Part shown: positions 11,174-21,689 of the stretch, piece after piece
How positions within the stretch are numbered: position 1 is the stretch's first letter
Layout of the letters: the number at the start of each line of letters is the position of its first letter
Source: Phyllostachys edulis
Lineage: Eukaryota > Streptophyta > Magnoliopsida > Poales > Poaceae
Assembly: GCA_036346405.1 (NCBI GenBank)
Contig: CM070567.1
Coordinates: 43,319,470 to 43,383,469, forward strand
Direction: 5' to 3'
Length of the DNA stretch: 64,000 nt
Translations under genes and position numbers: made by a program
The notes under the pieces: generated by a model
Database searches by the model: none
Told to the model about the DNA's origin: nothing
The model's input: only the letters and a program-made list of their open reading frames with translations

Positions 11174-11804
11174 TTGAGCTCAAGGCCGCCATAAACCGCC
11201 TGAGCTCGGGTCCGGCTTCGCCACCGGAGGAGGTGGGGTGGAGGCAACTGCAGGGGCTCATTCTCGACTTGTAGATCGCCGAGTCTGAACCACATTGCAT
11301 AAAACTCTAAGGGTTTAATAGGTAAGAAAGAAAGCATAACAGGTAAGAGGGATAAAGCATCAAGGTGAGTTAGAACAGGGGGAAAAGATAGATCATCTAT
11401 TAGGGGTGACTTGGTTAAACCTAGCAAGCCAAAAGGCCAAGAGGCCAAAAAGAGACAACAAAACTTCACCAAAGGTCTACTGACCAAACTAGGCGATTTT
11501 AACTAAAAGGACCACTAACAACTGTCCTTATTTAAAATCGGCCCTATAGAAATCACAAAGGCAAGGAGGTCAAGTTAGACATAAAATCAGGGTTCCAGCA
11601 GAGGCAAGATAACAGAACCAAGAAGGAGTTAAGATTGGAGTAGAATAAGATGAGAAAAGATTTAGACAGGTTAAGGGCAGCATAGAACCAGAACAAGGAA
11701 AGAACCACTAAACAAGTTTTTAAGTTGATTTTCTTTAGAAAATAGCTTTTGAAGCAAAACTAAAACGACCTTTCTACCTATGGCCACGTCCTACAGCCGA
11801 CCAA
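11174..11804 (-). other. Gypsy-A untranslated leader
   Basis: Sequence between the primer-binding site and gag. It has no domain I recognise. The one open frame on the minus strand (about 11170-11487) shows no family motif and is probably chance. It may hold packaging signals, as leaders of this class do. Confidence 0.5.
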
Positions 11805-11817
11805 GGCTCTGAAACCA
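11805..11817 (-). other. Gypsy-A primer-binding site
   Basis: The minus strand reads TGGTTTCAGAGCC two bases inside the right LTR. It differs by one base from the common initiator-Met tRNA site TGGTATCAGAGCC. It fixes the right LTR as the 5' LTR and the minus orientation. Confidence 0.85.
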
Positions 11818-11819
11818 CC

Positions 11820-12715
11820 TGTGATGACCCACCTTGTGATATCTGACAAAGGTCCAGAGGACCATTTTTTTTTTGCCTCATGTGCTACTCTTGAGAGGAG
11901 GTCCTAACGGCCAGATCTGAGCAAGGGAGGTCTCGGCGGCTAAGATCTCCAGAGAGGAGGTCCTAACGGCCGATCTAAGCGGGGAGGTCTCGAAAGCGGT
12001 TAAGATCTCGAGAGAGGAGGTCCTAACGGCCGATCGATCAAGGGAGGTCTCGCGGTTAAGATCTCCAGAGAGGAGGTCCTAATGGCCATATCTGATCAAG
12101 GGGAGGTCTGAGCGGTTAAGATCTCCAAAGAGGAGGTCCTAACGGCCAGATCTGATCAAGGGGAGGTCTGAGCGGTTAAGATCTCCAGAGAGGAGGTCCT
12201 AACGGCCAGATCTGATCAAGGGGAGGTCTGAGCGGTTAAGATCTCCAGAGATGAGGTCCTAACGGTCAGATCTAATCAAGGGGAGGTCTGAGCTACACAA
12301 AAGTGGTCCAGATAAGCAAGGAGGGGGTCCTAGGGGACTCGAAGGAGGTCCAAGGACACAAGGAGGAGGTCTACAGAGGCAAGGGAGGTCTAAACAGTGG
12401 GTGAGATAAAACAGAGCAGGGGGTCCAAATCTCAAAGAGATTCAAACCAACAAAGGTGGTTAGAAGAGAAAAGATAAACCAAGAAACACACAGAGAAGCT
12501 TCGGAGGAAAAACAGCCCAAGGGGCAGCGAGAAAACAACAGAGGGCCACAACCAGCGGAGAGCACCAACAAGAAGCTTAGTTACGGTTCGATTAATTCAA
12601 GTTAAATTCTCCAAATTTTCAAAATGTCAGGTTAAACTTTGGATTCTCAACAAAACCAAATGGTTACTTTTAATTTGAAAACTGGGCAAGAACCTAGGAG
12701 AAACGGGACATTACA
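11820..12715 (-). repeat. Gypsy-A 5' LTR (short form)
   Basis: This 896-bp LTR has the same ends as the left LTR. It matches left-LTR bases 2149-2218 and then jumps to the 60-bp array (about 5730 onward), so about 3.5 kb including the other two arrays and the candidate TATA box is missing. Because both LTRs are copied from one template at insertion, the loss must postdate insertion or be an assembly collapse. Confidence 0.88.
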
Positions 12716-12720
12716 GGGGG
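12716..12720. repeat. target-site duplication of Gypsy-A, right copy
   Basis: GGGGG immediately follows the LTR end and matches 2144-2148. Confidence 0.75.
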
Positions 12721-13462
12721 ACTAGGGTTCCCACTTGGTAGCGACGGTGGCGGAGGCCGGCGGTGGCGGCGGCGTCCTCACAACGATCTTGCTGAAGAGG
12801 ATGCTCCGGCGGAAGCAGGCGAAGCGCGAAGAGGTTCCAGCGGCAATGCCGTAGTGGCGCTGATCGATGGCGGTGGCGGCGGCAGCGGCGATTGATTTGT
12901 GGCGATCGGCAACGGCCGCGGCGACTGGCGGCGGCGGAGACCCGGCGGCGGTGGCTCGGTGAAGCTAGCGGCGGCGGCGGCGGCAAGCGGCGGCTGAGAC
13001 GGCTCGAACCGGCGGCAATCTCTGGCGGCGGTTGGCGTTGAGACGGCGAATCTATTCGCCGTGGTGGAGCAAGCGAGCGAAGCAGAAACCTGATTCGAAC
13101 TCGCGCCGCATGGCGGCGCGGGCGGCGAAAACCTTCGGATGGATCGACGGCGGCTGCGGTGGCGGCGGCGTCGCCACGGCGACGCCGCGGAAGAGGAGGC
13201 AGCAGATCTGTTCGACACGGCGGATCGGGCAGAGCGGCCGACGAGGCGTGCGGTGGCGACGCTGAGGATGAGGCGACGCCAAGTGACACCGTGGAAAACG
13301 ACGCCGGGCGACACCGAGGCGGCGGCAGTGGAGGCGACGCCAAAGCAAGGCGCGCCGAGTCCGGGTCCGGACGACAAGCGAAGCGGGGAAGTCGGGCGGC
13401 GGTGGGAAGGACAAACCAGCGACAGCTCGACGAAAACAAACCCTAACCTGGCTCTAATACCA
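12716..13462 (-). mobile_element. Copia-1 leader region and primer-binding site
   Basis: This is the 5' internal part of Copia-1, separated from the rest by Gypsy-A. The primer site TGGTATTAGAGC (minus strand, 13451-13462) touches the LTR directly. The remaining roughly 730 bases are extremely GC-rich with GGCGGCGG runs. Both strands show long open frames rich in Ala, Arg, Pro and Gly, as expected from base composition alone. I see no Retrotrans_gag or UBN2-type capsid motif. It could be a diverged gag N-terminus or captured GC-rich host DNA. Confidence 0.6.
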
Positions 13463-13592
13463 TGTTATGAATAGCGCTTGTATTCATCATGAGGCCAATG
13501 GGCCAATATATATACACAAAGTACAAGAGGTGAATATGCAAATAACCCCTCATAACAATGGGGAATAACACACTATACATATATCTCTAACA
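13463..13592 (-). repeat. Copia-1 5' LTR, 130 bp
   Basis: In element orientation it begins TGTTAGAGATATATGTATAG and ends with GCTATTCATAACA, giving perfect TGTTA...TAACA inverted ends. It abuts the primer site at 13451-13462. At 130 bp it is very short for an LTR. AGCTA (13593-13597) would be the right-hand target duplication. Its partner lies outside the window. Confidence 0.85.
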
Positions 13593-14026
13593 AGCTAATC
13601 ATGCCTGTTCTCATATGTTAATCTATGCTATGTTCTTTCTTAACCCATGTCTCTTTCCTCTTAAGATATAATCTGGATTTATGCAATAATGAATCGATAA
13701 TTTTTGTGCACTTCTTCTTTAACATTTAATTACTATCAGTTAACTCAATTTGATTTTGGCAACCTAAAAGTGTTTTGCAGATGCTATAGCTGTACATCAG
13801 CTTTTTTACCTGTCTTTCTTGACCTACATGTGATCTATTGAGTTTTTATTTTTCTTGAATAATGATACCAACCATGAAGTTTATGTCTTCATACTTCATC
13901 AACCCTTTTCTGAAGATTACTATCCATTGCAACAGTGGCATTCGCATGCCACTAGGAAGCATGTCTTCTTATGTATATACTGAATAATAAAGTTTGTAAT
14001 CCTTTTGATTGTAATTTGAGTTACAG
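13593..14026 (+). other. probable last intron of the COBW gene
   Basis: AT-rich sequence between the Copia-1 LTR and the COBW exon. It ends in a good acceptor (TTGAGTTACAG). No second exon with a readable CobW motif was found here, so either an upstream exon lies left of Copia-1, beyond the window, or the gene is a truncated copy. Confidence 0.45.
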
Positions 14027-14117
14027 CTTACACATGAACAAGATTGTGTTCATAGGCAGGAATCTCAATGGAGAAGAACTGGAGAAGGGCTTCAAGGATT
14101 GCCTTCTGAAGAAATAA
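14027..14117 (+). CDS. COBW domain protein, C-terminal exon (partial)
   Basis: The last exon follows an acceptor at 14021-14026 and reads LHMNKIVFIGRNL, then GEELEKGFKDCLLKK, to a TAA at 14115-14117. The I/LVFIGxxL...LxxxF/LxxCL pattern is the end of the CobW C-terminal domain. COBW/Zng1-type GTPases move metal ions, notably zinc, to client enzymes. That role belongs to the N-terminal GTPase part, which is absent here. The first base of the exon completes a codon split by the intron. The next sequence upstream, past the intron, is the Copia-1 LTR. Whether the gene still works with large insertions in an intron, or is a relic, cannot be told from this window. Confidence 0.65.
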
Positions 14118-14535
14118 GACAGACTGGAGCTTCTCCGTTTTTGTTACACATGGGATGGATCTCTAGCTTCATGATTTTGAGCTTTGCGGCTGTAGAACTT
14201 ATCCTTCAAACTAAACTGTGATTGCATAGACATGAAATGCGAGATGTATAGAATGGATAATACCCTTGTAACCTTGCCAATTGCTATCCTTTACGATCAC
14301 AATAGTCATTGGTATTATTGTACTGTAATGTTATGCGCTATGTTGCACTATGCTGGCTTTAAGTTGTAAGCCAAAAAGCCTAAGCCTAAACAAACAGGGC
14401 CTACATATTGCCGGTAAAAAGACTAACGACCTAAAGTTGATTTCCTAAGCTACCCTTGAAGAATTTCGTCCAGGCACCTGGCACTGGCTAGCCACCATTG
14501 CCCGCCCTCGTCTAGGGTGGTTTAGCGGGGTGCCA
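14118..14535 (+). other. 3' untranslated region and downstream flank of the COBW gene
   Basis: AT-rich sequence typical of a plant 3' UTR runs to about 14370. Near 14380-14402 the sequence CCTAAACAAACAGGGCC resembles the terminal inverted repeats of small plant DNA transposons, but I could not find a matching partner. The last 60 bases before 14536 (GGTTTAGCGGGGTGCCA) resemble the purine-rich tract that precedes an LTR, like the one before 28525. Confidence 0.4.
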
Positions 14536-15010
14536 TGTTATAGTCAAATATCCAGGCGAGTACTATAGCGCGCACGCACTGTAGTAGCGCGTTACTATAG
14601 TAGCACAGATATTAGGCAGGACTTGTTATTTAGAAATATATCTATTAGGTGTTTGGTATTATCTATTACTTAGGCAAGTTATTGATAGATTGGATTGTTA
14701 GAGATAAGTTTCCTTATAGATTATTTCTTAGGGGTCAAGTCGGATCGTCCTTATGAAAGGGACAGCATGTATCCATTATCAAGGAAGCAAAGAAATAAAC
14801 AAAGTTAGTCCCTAACCGGTTGGCTAAAGATCAGAGCCTCCTTGTTCGTCGAGAAGAGTCCCAGCCGAGCTTGAAGGGCTATCCCTCGCCTCCCTGGCTA
14901 ATCAGGCCTTAGAGCCTCGTTACCTCGACAGGGAAGAGCCCTGCTGGTGGTTAGATGAGGGCGAGTGCCCTACCCTCGGTCCTCAGACCAATACCCAACC
15001 AATGACCACA
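14536..15010 (+). repeat. LTR-C, gypsy LTR, part left of Gypsy-Y
   Basis: It starts TGTTATAGTCAAATATCCAG and aligns over most of its length with LTR-D at 28525-28910. It continues about 90 bases further than LTR-D and is cut by Gypsy-Y at the CCACA duplication. Its last bases are at 28265-28272 (CCACAACA), directly before a primer site. Its TATA region reads TTATGAAAGG where LTR-D has an intact TATAAAAGGG. Confidence 0.8.
15006..15010. repeat. target-site duplication of Gypsy-Y, left copy
   Basis: CCACA precedes the TGTCGG end of the left LTR, and CCACA follows the right LTR at 28265-28269. Confidence 0.9.
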
Positions 15011-18000
15011 TGTCGGACCCGGATTCTGAGAATCCAAATCCTCTGTGAATCACTGTGCTATTCCCTGGATCAGTAGCTAGCACTTCACAGTACACATTGC
15101 TGAATCATTCATACAAGGCGTGGCTGAAACAAATATATTACAACACATGGTAACATAGACCTCATCGGGTCGAGTTTACAAAAGGGCCGCACAAGGCCAA
15201 ATATAATACATTACAAAAGAACGACCAAGTCTACTGGTGGAAGCAAAAGGGAAGGTAGGGCTCATCTCACACGAACAAGCGGCGGGGTGTCTCAGGTCTG
15301 ACAGATATTAACCAAGGGCCGGATAATATCGGTTGTCTTGTACCAACGAGTCTACTTAGACTGGCGAGATCTAAACTACGAGAACTATCCTACTCCTCGT
15401 CATATCCTTGTCCATCGCCTTACGGTCCATCGTAGTAGGCGTAGTCTCCTTCATCTTCATTATCGAAGGGTGGGGAGAGAAGCGAGGATGAGCACTACTA
15501 CAGTGCTTTCATGAGCCAACACACAAATGCAATTATATATATGCGGCTTAACAAGGATGGCTCGGGTTCTTTTATTTGCAAAGCAGTTTTGCAATACTAT
15601 AGTTACAAATCCTATGACTTAGCATTTTTAACAAATTGCAATTTTATAAAGAGAGTAAAGTGCAATAATTAATTCAGCAGAGGTTACCTCCACCTTCATG
15701 CTTAATTTTTGATTATGGTTACATCCACCAATATTATCACCACTGGGTACATCCACCGGGATAAACAAATTCAGGGCTAGGTGAGCCCGCCACAATTTTA
15801 TACCACCCACGGGGTTTTGAAATAGAACTAACTCAAGTTAAGTTCCCATGTCATGCTTTTGACCGTAAACGCACTACTGCTTAAGCAGCTTTAATACTCT
15901 GCGAGAGATAGCACACTTTACCCACAAGAGACAATTAACTCATTGCCCTACACAATTCCTTAGATGTGTAGTCGAGAGGTTGTCACAATAACGTTCGACT
16001 TATCTCACCCCTACGTCATTTCGCACATATAGGGTTCGCCCATAGTGTTGGCGGGATGTTTTACCTCGGCGACCGGTATAGCGGTGCTATACCTCGGCTG
16101 GCAAAACGTCACCCTCCTCTCGGTGTCCCATTCAAGCGGAATAAATCCCTTGGCTCCCCATTTATCCGCCCGTGAAATGGCATCAAGGTTCAATAAACCT
16201 ACTAAGCTAAGTCGCAAGTTTTTACGCAACTTGTGGTTGTACTTGTTTAACACGGAGGTCGTGACCCGATTAAGTCCTTAGGGTTATCTGGCGGTTCATT
16301 CCACAACCCAATCATTCTCGTGCTCTTGAGCACCAATCCGCCTCACCATCCGCCCAGATAGAGCTAGCATTTTAGGGTTTTGAGGAGTAAACCAAACTAG
16401 TTTCTCGCTTAGTCAATGGACCACCAATGACTACCCAAAACCTTTTGTTTTTGAAGACATGGTGATTTGGGGTATTTAATACCCACATGCTTGAAACAAG
16501 GCTAGCATGTCGCCTAAGTCACGACCTATAACTAGTATTACCATAGTATTACTAGGGTGACAAGGGTTATTGGTTTCAAGTTGACATGGATGGCATATTA
16601 ATTATTTAAACAACAAGTAGGTAATTAACTACCTTAAGCTTTAACATATCTTTGATAAAAAACTAAAGCATGCAAGTTATTAATTTAAAAGAAATTAATT
16701 TACATAAAATGTAGGAGCAACATGGTCAAAGTATTGACTCGCCTTAGTTAGAGGCAAGATGATCGTGATATTCTTGGTCTTGATCAACTTGAGGATCTCC
16801 GTCGTCTTGAATCCTAAGCAGGCGATTCTGGGAAAAAGCACAACGGCAAAGAGAGCAAGTAAATACAAAAGAATACACAAATAAACTCCAAATTAATCAA
16901 GTCCTATGCCATTAGCAAGGTCTCGACTTAACTAATTTTTAGAAATTTAGTTTGCAATTTTGGAGCTATAACGGAGGAATCTGAATTCTGAAGCTTAAAA
17001 GGAAAAAAAAGAGAGAGAGAGAGGGTTGGTTCACGACAACAGTGTAGACCCATCCACAGACCTGGCGGCTCGGGTTCACGCAACAAGACTGTGGGGTCCA
17101 CTTGGCAAGAGAGAGGGGGAGTCTGCTGGTCAGGCTCTGATGATCTGGGGCCCACGGTCACCTAACAAAGGGACTGCACCTATGGGGTGGGGCCCACGTC
17201 CTAAAAAAAAAATAAAAATAAAAATAAAAAAAACTCTAACTCATCCTCTCCGAATCCAGAGGAAAGCAGAGAGAGGGGAGCTCTCGGCGGCCTGGGCGTG
17301 GCAGGCGTGAGGGGCATGGGAAGGCCGGGCGGTGTGGGGAAGCCGGAGGGTGGCGGTCTGGGGAGGTGGCGGGGCCGGGAGAGGTGGGCGCGGCGGAGAG
17401 GAAGAAAGAGGCGGCGGCTTTCTCGAGCTCGTCTTGCTCGGCGATCTTGGCCCGGAGGAGGAGGCGGCGACGCTGCAACAGCATGGGCGAGGTGTGGGAG
17501 GAGCGGTCCGGGAGAATGGGGAGACCAGTGCGGCTCGGCGGCGGCGGCGGGAGTGGAAGACGAGGCGGCGTGGGTGGAGGTCTCTGACAACAGGAGGAGA
17601 TGGGAGGTGGGGGCGGGTCTCTTGAGCCCACGGGCTCACGGTGACGCGGCCTCGAGGCGGGGCTCACCGAGGCTCTGAGTGGCGGCGGCGGCGGCGAGTG
17701 GAGCTCGGCGGTTTGAGTATGTTTTCTTATCTTCGCAATGGGGCGGCAGGGGAGCTCGGGGGAGAAGGGGGCTTAAAGGGGAGTCGAGAACAACGGAGGA
17801 GACAGGGGTCAAGGGAGGGCAGTGGCGCGTCGCCCGAGGCATGGGCGCCGGGCGGTTGCAGCGAGAGGCGGAGTTGGCGCGACGAGGACGCGGGTGACGG
17901 GTGGTGACGAGGGCACGCGCGTGCCTTGTGCGCGCTGGCTCGATCCACAGGCTTAGGGCGAGGAGGACGGCGGGTAGCGCCATGGTGACGGCGGCTCGCC

Positions 18001-18659
18001 TGGAGGAGAGCTGGGTCGTCGCTGCGAGGCTTGGCGAGGTCTGTGCGGCAGAGGGCAACGGATGGGGCGCCTTGAGGAGCGAGGGAGTCGGATTCTTCTT
18101 TGCTCAACAGAGGAGAGGCAGCGTGGGGAAGCGAGAGTTGGCGGGCGGCGCGGGGATGGGCAAAGCTGCTTTATTCTTTGCTTTCGAGGAGCAGAGAAGA
18201 GAGAGGGCAGCAGGGGACGAGAGGGAGCTGTGCATGAGGGAGTAGGGGAGGCTGGCGGGATGGGCACGGCGCAAAGGGAGTAGGAAGCCGGCGGCTAACT
18301 TCTTCTTCTTGCTACAAGGTTGACCAGGGGAGAGATGAAGACCACTGCTTCTTTGCTCTCTGTCCCGTCGGGAATTGGGGAGGAGAGGAACTCGAGGGCT
18401 CTTCTGCAGAGGGCGAGAGAGAAGGGCCGGCCGGGGCTTGGGGATGGGCTTGGCCGAGGAAGGAAAGGTTCACCCAAATCGGCCGAGACAAAGCGGAGGA
18501 GCAAACCACTGAATCGCGAGTTCAATTTCAAATGCTACAACCAACGCATTTGAAACTCAAACCGAGGAAGAACGGGGTTTTGAAAATAGGAGTTAGTTGA
18601 ATTATGGCGAAGAACTAAACGAAAACATTTACTATTTAGCCGTCAAAGCGGACGTTACA
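15011..18659 (-). repeat. Gypsy-Y 3' LTR
   Basis: 3,649 bp, ending TGTAACGTCC... in element orientation. It matches 24593-28264 along its whole length. The half nearest the element interior in element direction (17230-18300) is GC-rich with many spurious open frames on both strands. The rest is AT-rich. Frames such as 16011-16253 recur in the other LTR but show no domain. Confidence 0.92.
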
Positions 18660-18662
18660 AAT

Positions 18663-19930
18663 CCTACCCACCTTAAATGAATCTCGACCCGAGATTCGAG
18701 CTGAAACGAGAACAGGTAGTCTTGCTTGATTGATCTTCGCGTTCCCGGTGGCTTCCTTGGCGGTGTGGTGACTCCAATCGACTTTGCAAAGCGGATGACT
18801 TGCGTCTTGTTAAGCTTCTCGATGGCGTCGAGGATCTTGATTGGATGCTCGGGATAAGTCGGATCTTCTTTGAAGGCGATGGCTTCGACGGCGTCTGCTC
18901 TTGGTACTCTGAGACACTTCTTGAGCCGGGAGGCGTGAAACACATTGTGAACTTCGACAAATTCTCCGTAGCTCTAAGCGGTAGGCAACTTCTCCACGCT
19001 TGGCGGTGATGGGGAACGGGCCTATATATCTTAGGGCAAGCTTGCCTTTAACCTTGAATCTTGAGTTCCACGAAGCGGTGATACCTTAAGGTACACGGCA
19101 TCTCCAACTTCAAAGGTTAACTTTCTTCGACGGTTGTCGGCATAACTCTTCTGTCTTGGTCGAGCGCTTGGAGAGCGATCTCGGATCGGTCGAACTTTCT
19201 CTTGGCTTGCTTGAGAGTATCTCGTCGAAGATATATCCTTCACGGATTCGACCAATGCGAGAGGGTTACGCATTTTCTTCCATAAAGTGCTTCAAGCGGT
19301 GACATTTTCGGACTTGGTGGTAGCTATTATTGTATGCAAACTCGGCATACGGTAGACACTTTTCCCAATCTCGGTAAACTCAAAGCACAAGCTCGAAGCA
19401 TGTCTTGAGAATTTGGTTTGTCCTTCTGTCGACCATCGATCTGCGGATGGTAAGTCATGCTAAAATCGAGGTGTGTTCCAAGGGCATCATGCAACCGCCC
19501 GTAAATGCGAGGTGAATTGGGATCCTCGATCGGAGACTATCCTCTTGGGTACTCCGTGTAAACACACAATCTGAGCCATATATAACTCGGCTAACTTGTC
19601 TCCCTTGTAAGTTGTCTTCCTTTGGGAGGAAATGGGCTACTTTGGTCACTATCAACTATAACCCATATTGAGTCACAACCGGACTTGGTTCGGGTAGACC
19701 GTAATGAAATCCATTCCAATCTCTTCCCATTTCCTTTGAGGACTTGCGGGGTTGGAGCAATCTGGCAGCCGATGTTCAACTTTGATTCACGACATACATC
19801 TGTGAGCTACATACTCGGCGATATCTCTCTTCATGCGTGGCCACCAATACAAAATTTTCATGTCTTGATACATCTTGGTGCTACACAGGTGCGAGGGTAT
19901 CTGTTGGTGTGGGCTTCTTCGAAATCAAAT
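18663..19930 (-). pseudogene. Gypsy-Y integrase and chromodomain
   Basis: Minus-strand pieces in several frames spell the end of a chromoviral polyprotein. The chromodomain-like HPIKILDAIEKLNKTQVIRFAK is near 18790-18860 and the FHASRLKKCLRVP stretch near 18900-18945. RQKSYADNRRRKLTFEVGD...YLKVSP is near 19070-19140 and parts of the core (PTPQ...GNGKRLEWISL) near 19690-19745. The order and spacing equal those of Gypsy-A, 12 kb to the left. I cannot show all three DDE residues because of frameshifts. The zinc finger region near 19790-19850 is only partly readable. Confidence 0.75.
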
Positions 19931-20700
19931 CCTTGAGTTCCTACGGTGGGGAACAAAGAGACGTGTCCCATACCATAGAATTCCTTGCTGGTCTTCGATC
20001 ATCTTGGGGGCTTTTCCTTTAGCCATGAGATGCTTGAATCTTTGGACTCCAGGATGTTCTTTTTGAGCGGCCTTGATTTGCTCTTCTAAAGTTGGATGTG
20101 CTTCCATAGCATCTGCCGTGCCTTGTTCTATCAAACACAGGTTGAGGGCTTCAAATTCCTTATAAAGCTCGGGTTGATGCTCTTGAACCATAACATTACT
20201 GCAGTATGACTTACGGCTTAATGCATCAGCAACTACATTAGCCTTTCCGGGATGATAATGGACATCCAAATTGTAATCCTTTATTAACTCTAACCATCTT
20301 CTTTGTCGGAGGTTGAGATCTGATTGAGTGAATATGTATTTGAGACTCTTGTGGTCCGTATAAATATCACAATGATTTCCAATCAAGTAATGCCGCCAAA
20401 TTTTGAGGGTGCACTCTTCTTGCTAACTCCAAGTCATGAGTTGGATAGTTGTCTTCATGAGGACGGAGTCGTGCGGATGCATAGGCTACAACTTTTCCTC
20501 CTTGCATAAGCACACATCCAAGACCTTGGCGCGATGCATCACGATGAACTTCAAAGTCTTGATGAATGTCTGGCAGGGTCAACACTGGTGCAGAAGTTAA
20601 CTTCTTCTTCAATTCTTTAAAACTCTTTTCACAAGCATCCGTCCATTCATACTTCTTTTCTTTCTTAAGCAAGTGGGTCATCGGCTTGGAAAGCTTGGAG
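19925..20700 (-). pseudogene. Gypsy-Y RNase H domain
   Basis: The best-kept part of this polyprotein. One frame (19925-20386) reads YTDHKSLKYIFTQSDLNLRQ, RRWLELIKDYN and HPGKANVVADALSRKS, and runs on into the integrase N-terminus. A second frame (20367-20681) reads KKYEWTDACEKSFKELKKKL, VHRDASRQGLGCVLMQGGKV and YPTHDLELA. In a single change between them two frames part. The Asp in 'HRDAS' is the expected first catalytic residue. The function is as for Gypsy-A RNase H. Confidence 0.8.
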
Positions 20701-20739
20701 AATCCTTCTATGAAGCGTCTGTAGTATCCGCTAAACCGA

Positions 20740-21450
20740 GAAAACTACGGACTTAGGTCCTTGATGTAGGTTGTTTCCAATCCATCACGGCTTCCACTTT
20801 GGATGGATCAATCGCTATTCCTCCTGCGGATACAATATGTCCGAGGCTGATTTCTTTAAGCCAAAATTCACATTTCTTGTACTTGGCATAGAGCTCATGC
20901 TCTTTTAGCTTTTCGAGGACCATTTGCGGATGTTCAAAGATGCTCTTCATTGGTCTTGGAATAGATCAAGATGTCGTCTATGAACACGACTACAAATTTG
21001 TCGGTATTCCATAAATACCTTGTTCATCGATTCATGAAGTAGGTCAGGGGCATTAGTCAAGCCAAGCGACATGACTGTGAACTCATACAAGCCATACCGA
21101 GTGGTAAAGGCCGTCTTAGGAATGTCCTCGTTTACGATCTTGAGTTGGTGGTATCCGACCTTAGGTCTATCTTGGAGAAAACTGAAGCTCTGTCAAGCGG
21201 TCAAATAGATCATCAATGCGGGGCAAGGGATACTTGTTCTTGATTGTCACCTCGTTGAGTGATCGTAATCCACGCACAATCTGGCGGAACCATCTTTCTT
21301 CCTTACAAAAAAACCGGCGAACCCCAAGGAGAAGAACTAGGTCTAATGAATCCTTTCTCGTGTAAGTCTTCAAGTTGGGTCTTCAACTCTTCAAGTTAAA
21401 TCGTGACCATTCAGTATGGTCTCTTAGCAATTGGGGCTGTTCACGGCTTC
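20740..21450 (-). pseudogene. Gypsy-Y reverse transcriptase
   Basis: The polymerase domain is readable in fragments: NKYPLPRIDDLFDRL near 21210-21250, the site VVFIDDILIYS near 20960-20995 with both Asp present, and EHELYAKYKKCEFWLKE followed by LGHIVS near 20830-20900. The missing links between them are short indels. Compared with the intact Gypsy-A RT, nearly every break falls next to a CG dinucleotide. Confidence 0.78.
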
Positions 21451-21689
21451 AAATTGATCACAAACTCGATATCTCTGTCGGTGGCATGCAGGCAATTCTT
21501 CCGGGAAGGCGTCGGGGTAAGCTTGAACTACTGACGTTGTCTCTAAGGACAACTCTCCAAGGTGGTGGATTGTTCGATCCAAGGAGAGCGATCCACACTA
21601 ATCCTATTGTGGTTTCGGATCCTTGGCAAGTACCACTTTTACATTGGCGCAATCTATCAATCCATGATATCGGCCAACCAATCCATCCC

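Larger units (their letters stand above)
2149..12715 (-). mobile_element. Gypsy-A, Ty3/gypsy chromovirus inserted in Copia-1
   Basis: A complete insertion with two LTRs (2149-6740 and 11820-12715), a tRNA-Met-type primer site next to the right LTR, and gag-protease-RT-RNase H-integrase-chromodomain on the minus strand. This domain order is Ty3/gypsy, and the chromodomain-like C-terminus suggests the Tekay/Del chromovirus clade (inference). In element orientation the LTR begins TGTAAYGTCCCG and ends CATCACA. Five to six in-frame stops break the polyprotein, but the frame is otherwise well kept, so the insertion is moderately young. The two LTRs differ in length by about 3.7 kb. Confidence 0.92.

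Noticed and set aside
12711..13439. 242-codon Ala/Arg/Pro-rich frame
   Set aside because: It arises from GC-extreme sequence, has overlapping rivals in all frames and crosses the Gypsy-A insertion edge at 12716-12720.
14360..14405. Possible MITE end (CCTAAACAAACAGGGCC)
   Set aside because: No matching inverted end or duplication found nearby.
16011..16253. Small frame present in both Gypsy-Y LTRs (also near 25579-25767)
   Set aside because: It recurs because the LTRs are copies. Length differs between copies and no domain is seen.
17200..18270. Many Pro/Arg/Ser-rich frames on both strands
   Set aside because: GC-rich LTR block. Frames are not conserved with the matching block at 26830-28060.
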